Assembly: GCA_030528325.1 (NCBI GenBank)
Contig: JAUMZD010000023.1
Span: forward strand, 1 to 46,105
Length of the DNA stretch: 46,105 nt
Direction: 5' to 3'
Source of the DNA: Lautropia sp.
Lineage (GTDB): Bacteria; Pseudomonadota; Gammaproteobacteria; Burkholderiales; Burkholderiaceae_E
This document shows positions 7,645 through 18,156 of the stretch, piece after piece. The notes beneath the pieces were generated by a model that was not told where the DNA came from, made no database searches, and was given only the letters and a program-made list of their open reading frames with translations. A program made the position numbers and the translations under genes. Within the stretch, counting starts at the first letter, position 1. Each line of letters opens with the position of its first letter.

Positions 7645-7760
7645 CCAGCGCGTGTCAGCCCATCCGGCGACGCTTGCGAAGGGACGGGAATCCCTGCATG
7701 ACACGCGCCAGGAGCTTGGGCGGCATTCTATAGCAGCCCCCCGGCGGGCCGATTTGAGCC
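7645..7760. repeat. Small palindromic element with CCAG flanks, then family A fragment
   Basis: CGCGTGTCA (7649-7657) and TGACACGCG (7699-7707) form a perfect inverted repeat enclosing 41 bases, with CCAG on both outer sides (7645-7648 and 7708-7711). The second CCAG is directly followed by GAGCTTGGGCGGCA, the start of a family A element. The 325-base gap between glcD and gcvH (7604-7928) holds this, presumably the two divergent promoters, and no gene. No glycine riboswitch pattern was recognised here. Confidence 0.5.
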
Positions 7761-7928
7761 AGATCGCATGAAGGGCATCTATCCACCGAGTCCTGACTGA
7801 TTCGCCCCCGCAAAAGTCCCACCGGACAGGCCCCAAAACGGCCGAGTGCTGTTAACCTGCAAGGGTGGCGCCTGCCACGTTGCCGTGCAGGCAGTTTTCG
7901 ACCGTTTCACCCCATTTGGAGACATCCC

Positions 7929-8312
7929 GTGTCCGTTCCCAGCAATCTCAAGTACACCGAATCCCACGAATGGCTGCGCCGCGAAGAAGACGGCACGCTC
8001 ACCGTCGGCATCACCGATCATGCCCAGGCCGAACTGGGAGATCTGGTCTATGTCGAGCTGCCCGAAGCCGGGCGTCAGGTCGAAGCCCGTGAGGCCTGCT
8101 GCGTAGTCGAGTCCACCAAGGCTGCCTCGGATGTCTATGCCCCGGTCACCGGCGAGATCGTGGCCGGCAACGAAGCACTGACCGACAGGCCCGAGCTGGT
8201 CAACGAGCAACCTTTCGAGGACGGATGGCTGTTCCGCATCAAGCCGGACAACCTGGCCGACTTCGACGAGCTGCTGTCGGCCGATGATTATCAACAGGCA
8301 CTGAAAGACTAA
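7929..8312 (+). CDS. gcvH: Glycine cleavage system H protein
   Basis: A 127-residue lipoyl carrier protein that shuttles the aminomethyl group between GcvP, GcvT and the lipoamide dehydrogenase of the glycine cleavage complex. The lipoylation site is Lys64 in VVESTKAASDVYAPVTG, and the N-terminus YTESHEWLRRE is typical. It starts with GTG at 7929, with GGAG about eight bases before it. It leads the gcv gene set but is separated from gcvP by 212 bases containing a palindromic element. The lipoyl group could be supplied by the ligase-like gene at 31327-32085. Confidence 0.96.
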   Translation: MSVPSNLKYTESHEWLRREEDGTLTVGITDHAQAELGDLVYVELPEAGRQVEAREACCVVESTKAASDVYAPVTGEIVAGNEALTDRPELVNEQPFEDGWLFRIKPDNLADFDELLSADDYQQALKD

Positions 8313-8314
8313 GC

Positions 8315-8500
8315 GGATACGCTGAATCCGGACAAGGGACACGCTGAACAAGTCCCGCGAGACGGCACGCCCCGACACGGGATGCAGGACAAGACGGCAT
8401 TTGTCGTCAATAGTGGCGCTATTGACGACAATGCCAACGCAGGCATGCGGCCGTGTCGGGGATACTGAGTCCGTGTGGACTTGTTCAGCGTATCCCCAAG
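8315..8500 (-). mobile_element. Family B palindromic element with nested palindrome, between gcvH and gcvP
   Basis: Ends GGACACGCTGAACAAGTCC (from 8337) and GGACTTGTTCAGCGTATCC (to about 8495) are inverted repeats enclosing a second, near-perfect palindrome: GGCATTTGTCGTCAATAG (8396-8413) and CTATTGACGACAATGCC (8419-8435). Apart from this nested part, the element matches the reverse complement of the copy at 36589-36705. A further stub of the end (GGATACGCTGAA) lies at 8315-8326. No coding capacity. Confidence 0.75.
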
Positions 8501-8524
8501 ACCTGCAACCAGAGGCACCACATC

Positions 8525-11452
<2,928 letters not shown>

Positions 11453-11483
11453 ACAGGAACGCTCTCACTCAAGGACGCCGATC

Positions 11484-12605
11484 ATGTCAGCAGACACGCT
11501 CAAACTCGTGGCCCTCGATGCACTCCATCGTGAACTGGGCGCCCGGATGGCCCCCTTTGCCGGCTACGACATGCCGATCCAGTACAGCGGCCTGAAGGCC
11601 GAGCACCTGGCCACCCGACGGTCATGCGGGCTTTTCGATGTCTCCCACATGGGGCAGCTGCTGGTGACACCACGTGATGGCCGTATCGAGACACTGCAAT
11701 CGCAGCTGGAGGCCTGCCTGCCGATCGACTTCGAGGGCTGGCACCCGGGCAGCCAGCGCTACACGCTGCTGCTCAACGAACGGGGCGGCATCGAGGACGA
11801 CCTGATGCTGGTGAACCTCGGCAACGAGGTGCGCATCATCGTCAATGCCGGCAACCGCGAGCATGATCTGAAGCTGCTCTGCTCGCGCTGCCCCGATCTG
11901 CAGTTCAGCTGGATCGACGCCGCGCTGATCGCCCTGCAGGGCCCGGCCGCCGAAGCCGTGCTGAGTGAGCTGGATCCTCGCGCCGTCTCGCCCTCCTTCC
12001 TGGAATCCGTCTCGCTGGAGCTGCTGGGCGTGCCCTGCTTCGCCACCCGATCCGGCTATACCGGCGAAGATGGCTACGAGATCTCGATCCCGACTGCCGA
12101 GGCCGAGGAAGTGGTGAGACAGCTGCTGGACGACCCGCAGGTGACGCCGGTGGGTCTGGGCGCGCGTGACACGCTGCGCCTGGAAGCCGGCCTGCCGCTG
12201 CACGGCCAGGACATCGGCCCCGAGACCACGCCGGTCGAAGCCGGGCTGACCTTTGCCATCGCCAGAAGCCGGCGTGCCGACGGCGCAAGATTTGCCGGCT
12301 TTCCGGGCGCCGATGCCGTGCTCTCACAGATCAGCCAGGGCGCCGGACGCCGGCTGGTCGGGCTGGTCTCGGACAGCAACGTGCCGATCCGCGCCCACAC
12401 CCCACTGTTCGACAGCCAGGGCCAACCCGTCGGCGAAGTCACGAGCGGCACCGTCTCGCCCACACTGGGCCAGCCGATCATGCTGGCCTATCTGTCGACC
12501 GCCGCCGCACTCGACGACAGCCCGATTCTCGCCATCGTGCGAGGCAAACAGATTCCGGTGCGCCGCGTGAAGTTGCCCTTCGTGCCGAAGCGCTACAAGC
12601 GCTGA
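11484..12605 (+). CDS. gcvT: Aminomethyltransferase, glycine cleavage T protein
   Basis: A 373-residue tetrahydrofolate-dependent aminomethyltransferase that releases ammonia and makes methylene-THF. Typical stretches are ARMAPFAGYDMPIQYSG, CGLFDVSHMGQ and, near the C-terminus, GEVTSGTVSPTLG. The start at 11484 has AAGGA 11 bases upstream; the frame is open earlier but overlaps gcvP. The order H-P-T differs from the T-H-P order common in other proteobacteria. The gene for the shared L protein is not in the window. Confidence 0.95.
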   Translation: MSADTLKLVALDALHRELGARMAPFAGYDMPIQYSGLKAEHLATRRSCGLFDVSHMGQLLVTPRDGRIETLQSQLEACLPIDFEGWHPGSQRYTLLLNERGGIEDDLMLVNLGNEVRIIVNAGNREHDLKLLCSRCPDLQFSWIDAALIALQGPAAEAVLSELDPRAVSPSFLESVSLELLGVPCFATRSGYTGEDGYEISIPTAEAEEVVRQLLDDPQVTPVGLGARDTLRLEAGLPLHGQDIGPETTPVEAGLTFAIARSRRADGARFAGFPGADAVLSQISQGAGRRLVGLVSDSNVPIRAHTPLFDSQGQPVGEVTSGTVSPTLGQPIMLAYLSTAAALDDSPILAIVRGKQIPVRRVKLPFVPKRYKR

Positions 12606-12616
12606 GGCCGGGCCGG

Positions 12617-12668
12617 TGTCGGGGCTGCCATGTGCGCTTAAACAACATGGCCAACCGCAGCCCCGACA
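12617..12668. terminator. Long hairpin after gcvT
   Basis: TGTCGGGGCTGC (12617-12628) pairs perfectly with GCAGCCCCGACA (12657-12668), with a further inner CATGT/ACATG pairing. It begins 12 bases after the gcvT stop. There is no T-tail on either strand, so it may be a structural terminator or a small repeat. Confidence 0.5.
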
Positions 12669-12812
12669 AATGCGCTATAAATTTCATCCTCTCCTCCCCG
12701 CCGGACAAAAAACCGGCCCTGTCATCCGTCGCAGGATACCAAGGCGTGCCACCCAGGTGGTGGACGATGCCGGCCCCACACGATCCGGCCTCTCCTCCGT
12801 TGCCGTTTCCTC

Positions 12813-14042
12813 ATGAATACCGAGCAAGACGCTCTTCTTCCTGCCCGCCGGGCCTGGCTGGCCGTCAGCGCATTGTCACTGGCTGCCTTCATTTTCAACA
12901 CCACCGAATTTGCGCCGGTCGGACTGCTTTCCCACATCGGCGAGACCTTCGGCATGCGAGCCGAAGACGTGGGCCTGATACTGACGATCTATGCCTGGGT
13001 CGTGGCGCTGGCCTCCCTGCCCCTGATGCTGGCCACCCGCGAGCAGGAGCGCAGGCGACTGCTGGGCGGCGTCTTCATCGTCTTCATCCTCAGCCACATC
13101 GGCTCGACGCTGGCGCCCAATTTCACGGTGCTGGTCATCAGCCGGCTGGGCGTGGCCAGCGCCCATGCCATCTTCTGGTCGATCACCGCCTCCCTGGCCG
13201 TTCGCGTGGCTCCCCCCGGACGCATGGGACAGGCACTGGGCATGCTGGCCACCGGCTCATCGCTGGCGATGGTGCTCGGCATCCCGCTGGGGCGCATGAT
13301 CGGTGAATGGCTGGGCTGGCGGATGACCTTCGGCCTGATCGGCGTGATCGCCACGGCTGTGATGCTCGTGCTGATGCGCCTGCTGCCGCTGCTGCCCAGC
13401 CAGAACACGGGTTCTCTGGCCAGCCTGCCCCTGTTGCTGAAGCGGCCGGCGCTCGTCAGCATCTATGCCCTGACCATTCTCGGCGTCACGGCGCACTTCA
13501 CCGCCTACAGCTATCTGGAACCCTTCATGCAGCAGGTGGCCGGGCTGTCGGGCGATGGCGTCACGCTCTCGCTGCTGCTGGTCGGTGGCGCCGGTCTCAT
13601 CGGCAGCATCCTCTTCGGCTGGCTCGGCATGAAGCGCCCGTCCGGCTTTCTGCTGGCAGCCCTCGCCGTCATCAGCAGCAGCCTGTTCCTGTTCGAGTCC
13701 ACCTCACAGGACCGCAGGCAACTGATGACGGTGCTCGTCATCTGGGGAGCGGCCGCGATGTGTTTCTCGCTCGCCATGCAGGCCCGCGTGATGGGTCTGA
13801 CCTCGGACGCCCGCGACGTGGCCATGGCCCTGTTCTCGGGACTTTTCAATGTCGGTATCGGCGCCGGCGCCCTGCTCGGCAACCAGGTCGCGGTCCAGTG
13901 GCATGTCTCCCACATCGGCACCGTGGCCGGCACCATCGCACTGATCACCTTCATCGGCACCGCAGCCGCGCTGTCACGCTTCAGGGCATCCTTTGCGCAG
14001 GGGCTGGCGAACGATCGGGGTTCGACAGGGGGCATGCACTGA
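12813..14042 (+). CDS. sotB: Sugar efflux transporter of the SotB type (MFS, DHA1)
   Basis: A 409-residue protein with 12 predicted hydrophobic segments. The sequence follows SotB/YdeA closely: AAFIFNTTEFAPVGLLSHIG at the start, ILTIYAWVVALASLPLM, RLGVASAHAIFWSITASLAVR, LPLLLKRPALVSIYALTI and DVAMALFSGLFNVGIGAGALLGNQV. SotB exports arabinose and related sugars or analogues in E. coli; the substrate here is inferred. The gene stands alone after the gcv set. A TATAAA stretch at about 12675 could serve as a promoter -10 box. Confidence 0.9.
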   Translation: MNTEQDALLPARRAWLAVSALSLAAFIFNTTEFAPVGLLSHIGETFGMRAEDVGLILTIYAWVVALASLPLMLATREQERRRLLGGVFIVFILSHIGSTLAPNFTVLVISRLGVASAHAIFWSITASLAVRVAPPGRMGQALGMLATGSSLAMVLGIPLGRMIGEWLGWRMTFGLIGVIATAVMLVLMRLLPLLPSQNTGSLASLPLLLKRPALVSIYALTILGVTAHFTAYSYLEPFMQQVAGLSGDGVTLSLLLVGGAGLIGSILFGWLGMKRPSGFLLAALAVISSSLFLFESTSQDRRQLMTVLVIWGAAAMCFSLAMQARVMGLTSDARDVAMALFSGLFNVGIGAGALLGNQVAVQWHVSHIGTVAGTIALITFIGTAAALSRFRASFAQGLANDRGSTGGMH

Positions 14043-14044
14043 CC

Positions 14045-14177
14045 ATGTACGCCCTGAAGAAGCAGCCCAAGCTCCTGGCCGCCATTCAGGAGGTATTCCG
14101 GTATTGCGAAGAAATCGGGCGCTGATCGAGGCCGAACTGGATGAGGAACACCAGCGCCTGCAAGCCAGGGGCCTGTC
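14045..14177 (+). pseudogene. Possible decayed gene fragment between sotB and rdgC
   Basis: An ATG at 14045 opens 26 codons (MYALKKQPKLLAAIQEVF and eight more) that stop at 14123-14125. A one-base shift continues as ALIEAELDEEHQRLQARGL until about 14177, where it meets the rdgC stop. The two pieces together look like an amphipathic helical C-terminus, so this may be the frameshifted end of a lost gene. The family was not recognised. Confidence 0.2.
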
Positions 14178-15092
14178 TCAAGCCCCTCCCTGCTCGCCCC
14201 CCAGCACCGCCAGCAGATCCGCCAGCATGCCGCTCATCTCGCCCGTCATGATCATGAACTCGGCATCGAAAACCTGACGGGCATCGCCCTCATCCAGCGA
14301 CTCGCGCCCTTCACGCACCACATCCAGCATGTTGATGCGCTTGACCGCCGCCTGCTCGGTCAGCACGAAAGACACCCGGTCACGCCAGGTCAGCGCCAGC
14401 CGCGTGCATTGCTTGCCTTCCTTCAGATGACGCTGCACCGTGTCGGCATCCACCTGCTGACGCACATAGCGCACCGCCGCCCTGGTTTCCCCCGTATCCT
14501 TCAGCTCGCTGTCATCATCGATCGAGAACGGCCCCGGCACCTCGTTGTCCAGCAACCAGGCCGTCATCGCCTGCGCCGGGGAATGGGCGAGCTTCAGCGG
14601 CGCCAGCGGCAGATCGTCCAGCGACTTCTTCAGCAGGCCGATGATCTCGTCAGCCCGGGCCGGCGCGGTCGAATCCACCACCACCCAGCGCCCCACCGGG
14701 TCGATCCAGACCCGTGTATCCCGGAAGATGCTGAAGGCCTTCGGCAACAGCTCCTCCCGCACCCGATCCTTGAGCTCACGCATCTGTTTGCGCCCGGGCT
14801 TGAAACCCTGCTCCTCTTCCAGTGCCGCCGCCTTCGCCTTCGTGAACTGGTTGATGACGGACGCCGGCAACAGCTTCTTCTCCGCCCGAAGCGTCAGCAG
14901 CCACTGCCTGCCCACTCGGTGCGCCAGCCCATCCCCTTCCATCGCCGGCACCCAGCCCAGCGACTGTGCATCCGCCGCCAGCCCCGGGGCAAACGCCAGC
15001 CGGGCCAGCTTCTCCTCGACCACATCCGGGTCCGGCTCCCACTGGTCGGACAGACGGAACAACAGCGCATTACGGAAAAAAGCAGCACCCAT
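14178..15092 (-). CDS. rdgC: Recombination-associated protein RdgC
   Basis: A 304-residue protein of the RdgC family, a ring-shaped DNA-binding protein of the nucleoid that limits RecA action. Family stretches include FFRNALLFRL near the start, GWVPAMEGDGLAHRVGRQWLL and KAFSIFRDTRVWID. The start at 15092 (MGAAFFRNALL) fits the family and has GGGAG about ten bases upstream; an earlier in-frame ATG at 15128 would begin inside a hairpin. A strong terminator hairpin lies only about 20 bases before this start codon, which is odd (see findings). Confidence 0.93.
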   Translation of the reverse strand: MGAAFFRNALLFRLSDQWEPDPDVVEEKLARLAFAPGLAADAQSLGWVPAMEGDGLAHRVGRQWLLTLRAEKKLLPASVINQFTKAKAAALEEEQGFKPGRKQMRELKDRVREELLPKAFSIFRDTRVWIDPVGRWVVVDSTAPARADEIIGLLKKSLDDLPLAPLKLAHSPAQAMTAWLLDNEVPGPFSIDDDSELKDTGETRAAVRYVRQQVDADTVQRHLKEGKQCTRLALTWRDRVSFVLTEQAAVKRINMLDVVREGRESLDEGDARQVFDAEFMIMTGEMSGMLADLLAVLGGEQGGA

Positions 15093-15110
15093 CGAACAAC
15101 AGACTCCCAA

Positions 15111-15141
15111 AAAGAAAAAGCCCGCCAATCACATGGCGGGC
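15111..15141 (-). terminator. Rho-independent terminator or attenuator just before rdgC
   Basis: On the minus strand GCCCGCCA and TGGCGGGC form an 8-bp stem with a 6-base loop (15120-15141), followed by TTTTTCTTTTT. It could end the baeS-baeR transcript. It lies so close to the rdgC start (15092) that no promoter fits in between. Confidence 0.8.
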
Positions 15142-15392
15142 CGGTAATTTAACCCACGCGGCCTCCCGGCCGACAGCAAAACACCATTCCGATGGTCAGC
15201 GACGACACCCGAGCCCCTCCTGATCCCCGAAGCTTCCGCCTTCCGCATGCCACAGCCGCCGTACCGGGTGCATGCCGAGGAATCCATTACCGCCAGGTTG
15301 TGACGAGGCAGGTACCCGGTACGGAGGCCCCCACCCGAAGCTGCCCCTGTCCACGGCTGAACCTGCCACCAGGAACAGTCCGACCCGCTCCT

Positions 15393-16166
15393 TCAAGCCT
15401 GATACTTGTACCCCAACCCGTAAACCGACTGGATCAGCTCGCTGCCCGGCAGCGCCTTCGCCATCTTCCGGCGCAGATTCTTCACATGCGTGTCCACCGT
15501 CCGGTCGTTCACCACCCGATTATCCGGATACACCCGCTCCAGCAGATCCTCCCGGGTGAAGACCTCCCCCGGTGTGGCCGCCAGCACCGACAGCAATCGG
15601 AACTCCACCGGCGTCAGCTCCAATATCTTGCCTTCCAGCCAGGCCAGCTGACGAACCGTGTCGATCCACAGACCATCCGGCGGCGGCTGAATGTCGACAC
15701 TCCCGTCCTGCTGCTGCGGCAGCGACGGCATCATCGGTTGCGCAGCAACCGGCGCCACCACCTGCTCGGCCAGCGTGCGCCGAAGCACCGCCCGCACGCG
15801 GGCCACCATCTCGCGGGGGCTGAAAGGTTTGCAGATATAGTCGTCAGCGCCCAGCTCCAGCCCCAGCAGACGGTCGATTTCCTCGACCCTTGCGGTCATC
15901 ATGATGATGGGCACCGCCGAAAACGAACGGATCTCCCGGCAGATGTCGATACCATCGCGGCCCGGCAGCATCAGATCCAGCAGGATCAGGTCAGGCGGAT
16001 TGGCACGAACCGAGTCCACGACCATGTGCCCATCGGCCATGATGCCCGTGCGGAACCCTGCGGCATCGAGATAGCGACACACCAGCACGGCCAGTTTCGG
16101 TTCGTCCTCGACCACCAGCACATACAGCGGCCGATTGGGCGAGGTCCACAGATTCTGCTTGGGCAT
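15393..16166 (-). CDS. baeR: BaeR-like response regulator (OmpR family)
   Basis: A 257-residue regulator: a receiver domain (residues about 14-128), a Gln/Pro-rich linker (about 135-160) and a winged-helix DNA-binding domain (about 165-255). The acidic pocket is Glu20/Asp21 (VVEDEPKLA), the phosphorylation site Asp64 (LLDLMLPG), and the conserved Lys lies in YICKPFSP. BaeR of E. coli controls multidrug efflux and envelope stress genes; no such targets are in the window. The start overlaps the stop of the kinase gene by one base (TGATG), so the pair is translationally coupled. The symbol rests on similarity of both partners to BaeSR. Confidence 0.85.
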   Translation of the reverse strand: MPKQNLWTSPNRPLYVLVVEDEPKLAVLVCRYLDAAGFRTGIMADGHMVVDSVRANPPDLILLDLMLPGRDGIDICREIRSFSAVPIIMMTARVEEIDRLLGLELGADDYICKPFSPREMVARVRAVLRRTLAEQVVAPVAAQPMMPSLPQQQDGSVDIQPPPDGLWIDTVRQLAWLEGKILELTPVEFRLLSVLAATPGEVFTREDLLERVYPDNRVVNDRTVDTHVKNLRRKMAKALPGSELIQSVYGLGYKYQA

Positions 16167-17956
16167 CAGACACTTCCTCCCGACGGGACATCCAAAGGTA
16201 ACTCGATGCGGATGCGCAAACCGCCCAGCGGGGAGGAACCGGCCAGAATGCGACCGCCATGCGCCTCGACGATGCCCCTGCAGATGGCCAGCCCCAGCCC
16301 CGAACCGCCCGTGGCACGGTTACGCGAAGCCTCCCGTCGATAGAAACGGTCGAACAGCCGGGCATAATCTGCTTCTGGCATGCCCGGCCCTGAATCGTCG
16401 AAGGTCAGCACCGCATTCAGGCCATCTCGCTGGCAGCTCACCTGCACCGTGCCACCTTGGTCGACATAGCGAACAGCGTTCTCCAGCAGGTTCTGGAACA
16501 CCTGCCGCAAACGATCCGGATCACCTGATACGACGATTCTATCGGCAACCTTCACGGTTTTCAGGGACAACCCGCGAGAGGCAAGGCGCTCTCCCCAGCC
16601 ATGCAGCATCTGCCCCAGCACGATACACAGATCCAGCGACTGCCATTGATAGGACAGCGGCCCCACCTCCGCCATCGACAGCTGATGGATGTCATCGATA
16701 AGCTTCGACAGGGTGCCGACCTCCGCCTGCAGCGATTCGAGCACGCGCTGATCCAGCGGCTGCAAGCCGTCCTCGACCGCTTCCAGCTCGCCCCGCATGA
16801 TCGCCAGCGGCGTGCGAAGCTCATGGGACACATCGGCCATCAGGCTGCGACGCATGTTCTCGTTGTGCTGCAGCGTGCTGGCCAGACGATTGAACACCCG
16901 GCCAAGCTGTCCCAGCTCATCCCGTGAACGTACCGGCACGCGAATGTCGTAATTCCCTTCCGCCAGACTGTGCGTGGCCGCCGCCAGCCGGCGGGCCGGC
17001 ACCAGCAGCACTCGCCCCAGCACCCAGGTGATGATCCCGGCCAGCAGCACCGCAAGCCCGACGATATACCAGGCCGCGCTCTCCTGCCGCCGCTGGAAGC
17101 TCAGGTCCGCCGCATCCGTCACCTCGGTGAAGGGCGTGCTCGCCACCCAGCCCACGATCGTGCCATCCACCATCACCGGTGCATAGGTTGCCTCCGGCCC
17201 CGGCATCGGATTGCCCACCACGAACATCCCCTTGGCATCCTGCAACGTCATCCGCCCGGCCGCATCGACCGGCGCCGGCGTGAGGCCATCATCGACCTCC
17301 GGCTCCCAGGCAGGCGGCCGTTGGGGCGCCGTAGCCATCGCCGGTGGCTTGAGCCGGGCCTCGTCGGGGCCTTCCCCGTCACGCGCATCCGGCGCCTCCA
17401 TCGGATCCACCGAATCCAGCAGACCAGGCGCGCCCGGCTGGGCAGGCGCGTTCTCGGCCACCTCGTCGACGGACTGCCGCGTCAGCGGCCACAGGACCAC
17501 CTCTTCATCACTGGCTTCGGACAACCACATCCGGGTGGTGCCCAGCCCCAGCGAGGCCGATGCCTCTCCCGGCACCAGCTCGCGCCCGGCCGGCAGGCAG
17601 ACCGAGGGCAGCCGGTGCGCCAGAGGCACCGGCAACGGCAGGCCCTGAAACGACAGGCTTCGCAAAGCCCGTGGCCCCAGCTGCACCCGGTACCCGCTGT
17701 AGCGGACGATGTGACGCCACAGGTCATCCCGACCCCGCAGCATGCCCCAGCCCACCGCAGGATCACCCACCTCGCGCCAGTGATTGGCCAGAATCCCCGT
17801 CAACACCCCCAGCCGCTTCGACTCCAGCTCGTTCAGATAGCCGATGAAACCCCGCTGGAAACTGATCCGGTTGGCAATGGCCATCGCCACTGCCATCACC
17901 ACACTGGCGGCCAGCACCGCGATGAACAGCTTGATACCGATGCCGATTCTCATCAT
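16166..17956 (-). CDS. baeS: BaeS-like sensor histidine kinase with enlarged sensor domain
   Basis: A 596-residue kinase. The N-terminus (IGIKLFIAVLAAS, then ANRISFQRGFIGYLNELESK) matches BaeS. A periplasmic domain runs from about residue 35 to 295, then come a second membrane segment and HAMP region (about 295-365), the H box VSHELRTPLAIM with His378, and the ATPase boxes (NLLENAVRYVDQG, DDSGPGMP, GGSGLGLAI). E. coli BaeS is about 467 residues; the excess is mostly a Pro/Ala/Glu-rich insert in the sensor part (about residues 175-235). The start is one of two adjacent ATGs at 17956 and 17953. It is co-transcribed with the regulator. Confidence 0.87.
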   Translation of the reverse strand: MMRIGIGIKLFIAVLAASVVMAVAMAIANRISFQRGFIGYLNELESKRLGVLTGILANHWREVGDPAVGWGMLRGRDDLWRHIVRYSGYRVQLGPRALRSLSFQGLPLPVPLAHRLPSVCLPAGRELVPGEASASLGLGTTRMWLSEASDEEVVLWPLTRQSVDEVAENAPAQPGAPGLLDSVDPMEAPDARDGEGPDEARLKPPAMATAPQRPPAWEPEVDDGLTPAPVDAAGRMTLQDAKGMFVVGNPMPGPEATYAPVMVDGTIVGWVASTPFTEVTDAADLSFQRRQESAAWYIVGLAVLLAGIITWVLGRVLLVPARRLAAATHSLAEGNYDIRVPVRSRDELGQLGRVFNRLASTLQHNENMRRSLMADVSHELRTPLAIMRGELEAVEDGLQPLDQRVLESLQAEVGTLSKLIDDIHQLSMAEVGPLSYQWQSLDLCIVLGQMLHGWGERLASRGLSLKTVKVADRIVVSGDPDRLRQVFQNLLENAVRYVDQGGTVQVSCQRDGLNAVLTFDDSGPGMPEADYARLFDRFYRREASRNRATGGSGLGLAICRGIVEAHGGRILAGSSPLGGLRIRIELPLDVPSGGSV

Positions 17957-18156
17957 GACGGGTTCAGCAGGACAGATACACTTGGCGGCCCTGTCGGGAA
18001 ACCGGGGCCAGCGCTGATCTATTATGCCCGTGGGAGGCACGCAACGAACCCCGGGGCCATCATCACTGCCAGCCGGTTCCGACCTTGCCGCCCGGAAAGC
18101 CCGCTCGATGACCCGCTGCCGGCAACGCCATCCATCACCTTCCATCAAGATCCGAG

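Noticed and set aside
6080..7771. 563-codon open frame on the plus strand opposite glcD
   Set aside because: It is the antisense shadow of a well-supported gene; the protein is His/Arg/Gln-rich with no family features, as is usual in GC-rich DNA.
7604..7928. Glycine riboswitch upstream of gcvH
   Set aside because: No recognisable aptamer core was seen on reading the strand; a covariance-model search would be decisive.
8453..8524. Earlier gcvP start at 8453
   Set aside because: The 24 extra codons lie inside the family B palindrome; GcvP family N-termini match a start at 8525.
15196..15396. 66-codon minus-strand frame between baeR and rdgC
   Set aside because: Composition looks non-coding and no motif was recognised; more likely part of a leader or spacer.
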